A stretch of 46,171 bases of DNA from Testudinibacter crocodili (GTDB taxonomy: Bacteria > Pseudomonadota > Gammaproteobacteria > Enterobacterales > Pasteurellaceae), in contig VDHG01000084.1 of the NCBI GenBank assembly GCA_006228005.1, positions 1 to 46,171 of the forward strand, read 5' to 3'. The notes beneath the pieces were generated by a model that was given only the letters and a program-made list of their open reading frames with translations, was not told the DNA's origin and did not search any database. The number at the start of each line of letters is the position of its first letter. Positions within the stretch are counted from its first letter, which is position 1. Below, in pieces: positions 45,961 to 46,171 of this stretch. The position numbers were made by a program, and so were the translations under genes.

Positions 45961-46171
45961 AACCTTTCCGCTTTTCAAAATGGAAGGTTGGAAATCTGTT
46001 CTTTAACAATATATCAGACAATCTGTGTGGGCACTTGTGCAAGACATTGGTAAAGTCTTACTGTTATTCAGTGGGACGAAAAAAATAACTAAAGTCTTAA
46101 TGAGTGCTGATAGTAAATTCATAATGAAACTTTTTGGAGTTTCAAACTTATAGTCAGAGATTCATTGAGCG
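45961..46171 (+). ncRNA. rRNA precursor leader (partial, before 16S)
   Basis: Leader of an rRNA operon that continues past the window. It has a hairpin (AACCTTTCC 45961-45969 with GGAAGGTT 45982-45989), boxA and the 16S upstream processing region. The mature 16S start is not reached. Confidence 0.75.
45997..46009 (+). promoter_or_regulatory. rRNA antitermination boxA
   Basis: TGTTCTTTAACAA differs by one base from the E. coli boxA core TGCTCTTTAACAA, which binds NusB-S10 to allow full rRNA transcription. Confidence 0.85.

Noticed and set aside
1-46171. CRISPR array, prophage or insertion sequence
   Set aside because: No regularly spaced direct repeats, phage structural genes or transposase were found on either strand.

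Overview
The window looks like chromosomal DNA of a Pasteurellaceae bacterium. The strongest sign is the 9-base DNA uptake signal AAGTGCGGT (Haemophilus influenzae type): reading by eye gives about sixty copies on both strands, where well under one is expected by chance. Several copies form inverted pairs that serve as transcription terminators. Gene content and order agree (alaS-csrA, nudE/yrfG-hslR-hslO-pckA, zwf-pgl-gnd, purH-purD-glyA, gmk-rpoZ-spoT-recG-ubiC-murI followed by an rRNA operon). The genus cannot be fixed from this window. No phage, transposase or CRISPR array was seen.

Layout. 1-368: an intergenic element of nested palindromes. 369-5545: a lipid A modification locus with a PmrA/QseB-type regulator, its histidine kinase, an MscS-type channel and a phosphoethanolamine transferase. 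5740-5829: tRNA-Ser(GGA). 5931-7792: divergent corA and uspA. 8019-13378: alaS, csrA, a phosphomannomutase and galU. 13431-14546: two divergent AT-rich lipoprotein genes of unknown function, likely acquired. 14596-18965: ygfZ, a DUF302 protein, pckA and hslO. 19071-19656: a relBE toxin-antitoxin module between hslO and hslR. 19668-22335: hslR, yrfG, nudE and cysQ. 22469-26243: the oxidative pentose phosphate genes zwf, pgl and gnd. 26274-26778: a second toxin-antitoxin pair. 26898-29463: ygiD, ppnP, a broken small-multidrug-resistance gene fragment, doxX and yeaK. 29564-33956: purH, purD and glyA. 34036-35223: nhaA. 35504-38960: a TAXI-TRAP transporter operon with a DUF1850 gene. 39095-45713: gmk, rpoZ, spoT, recG, ubiC and murI. 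45714-46171: tandem rRNA promoters and leader; the window ends before 16S rRNA.

Themes. Central carbon metabolism (pckA, zwf-pgl-gnd, manB, galU) sits near its post-transcriptional regulator csrA. Guanine nucleotide supply (purH, purD, gmk) and ppGpp metabolism (spoT) lie close to an rRNA promoter of the type ppGpp controls. The accessory material is small: two toxin-antitoxin modules, the lipoprotein pair, the SMR remnant and the palindromic element. The points most worth a second look are the 5' palindromic element, a near-identical 24-base sequence present near the 5' end and at the edge of the SMR remnant, the two unknown lipoproteins, an uptake-signal hairpin inside ubiC, and small open frames upstream of glyA, corA and nudE. 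I found no clear new defence or biosynthetic system.
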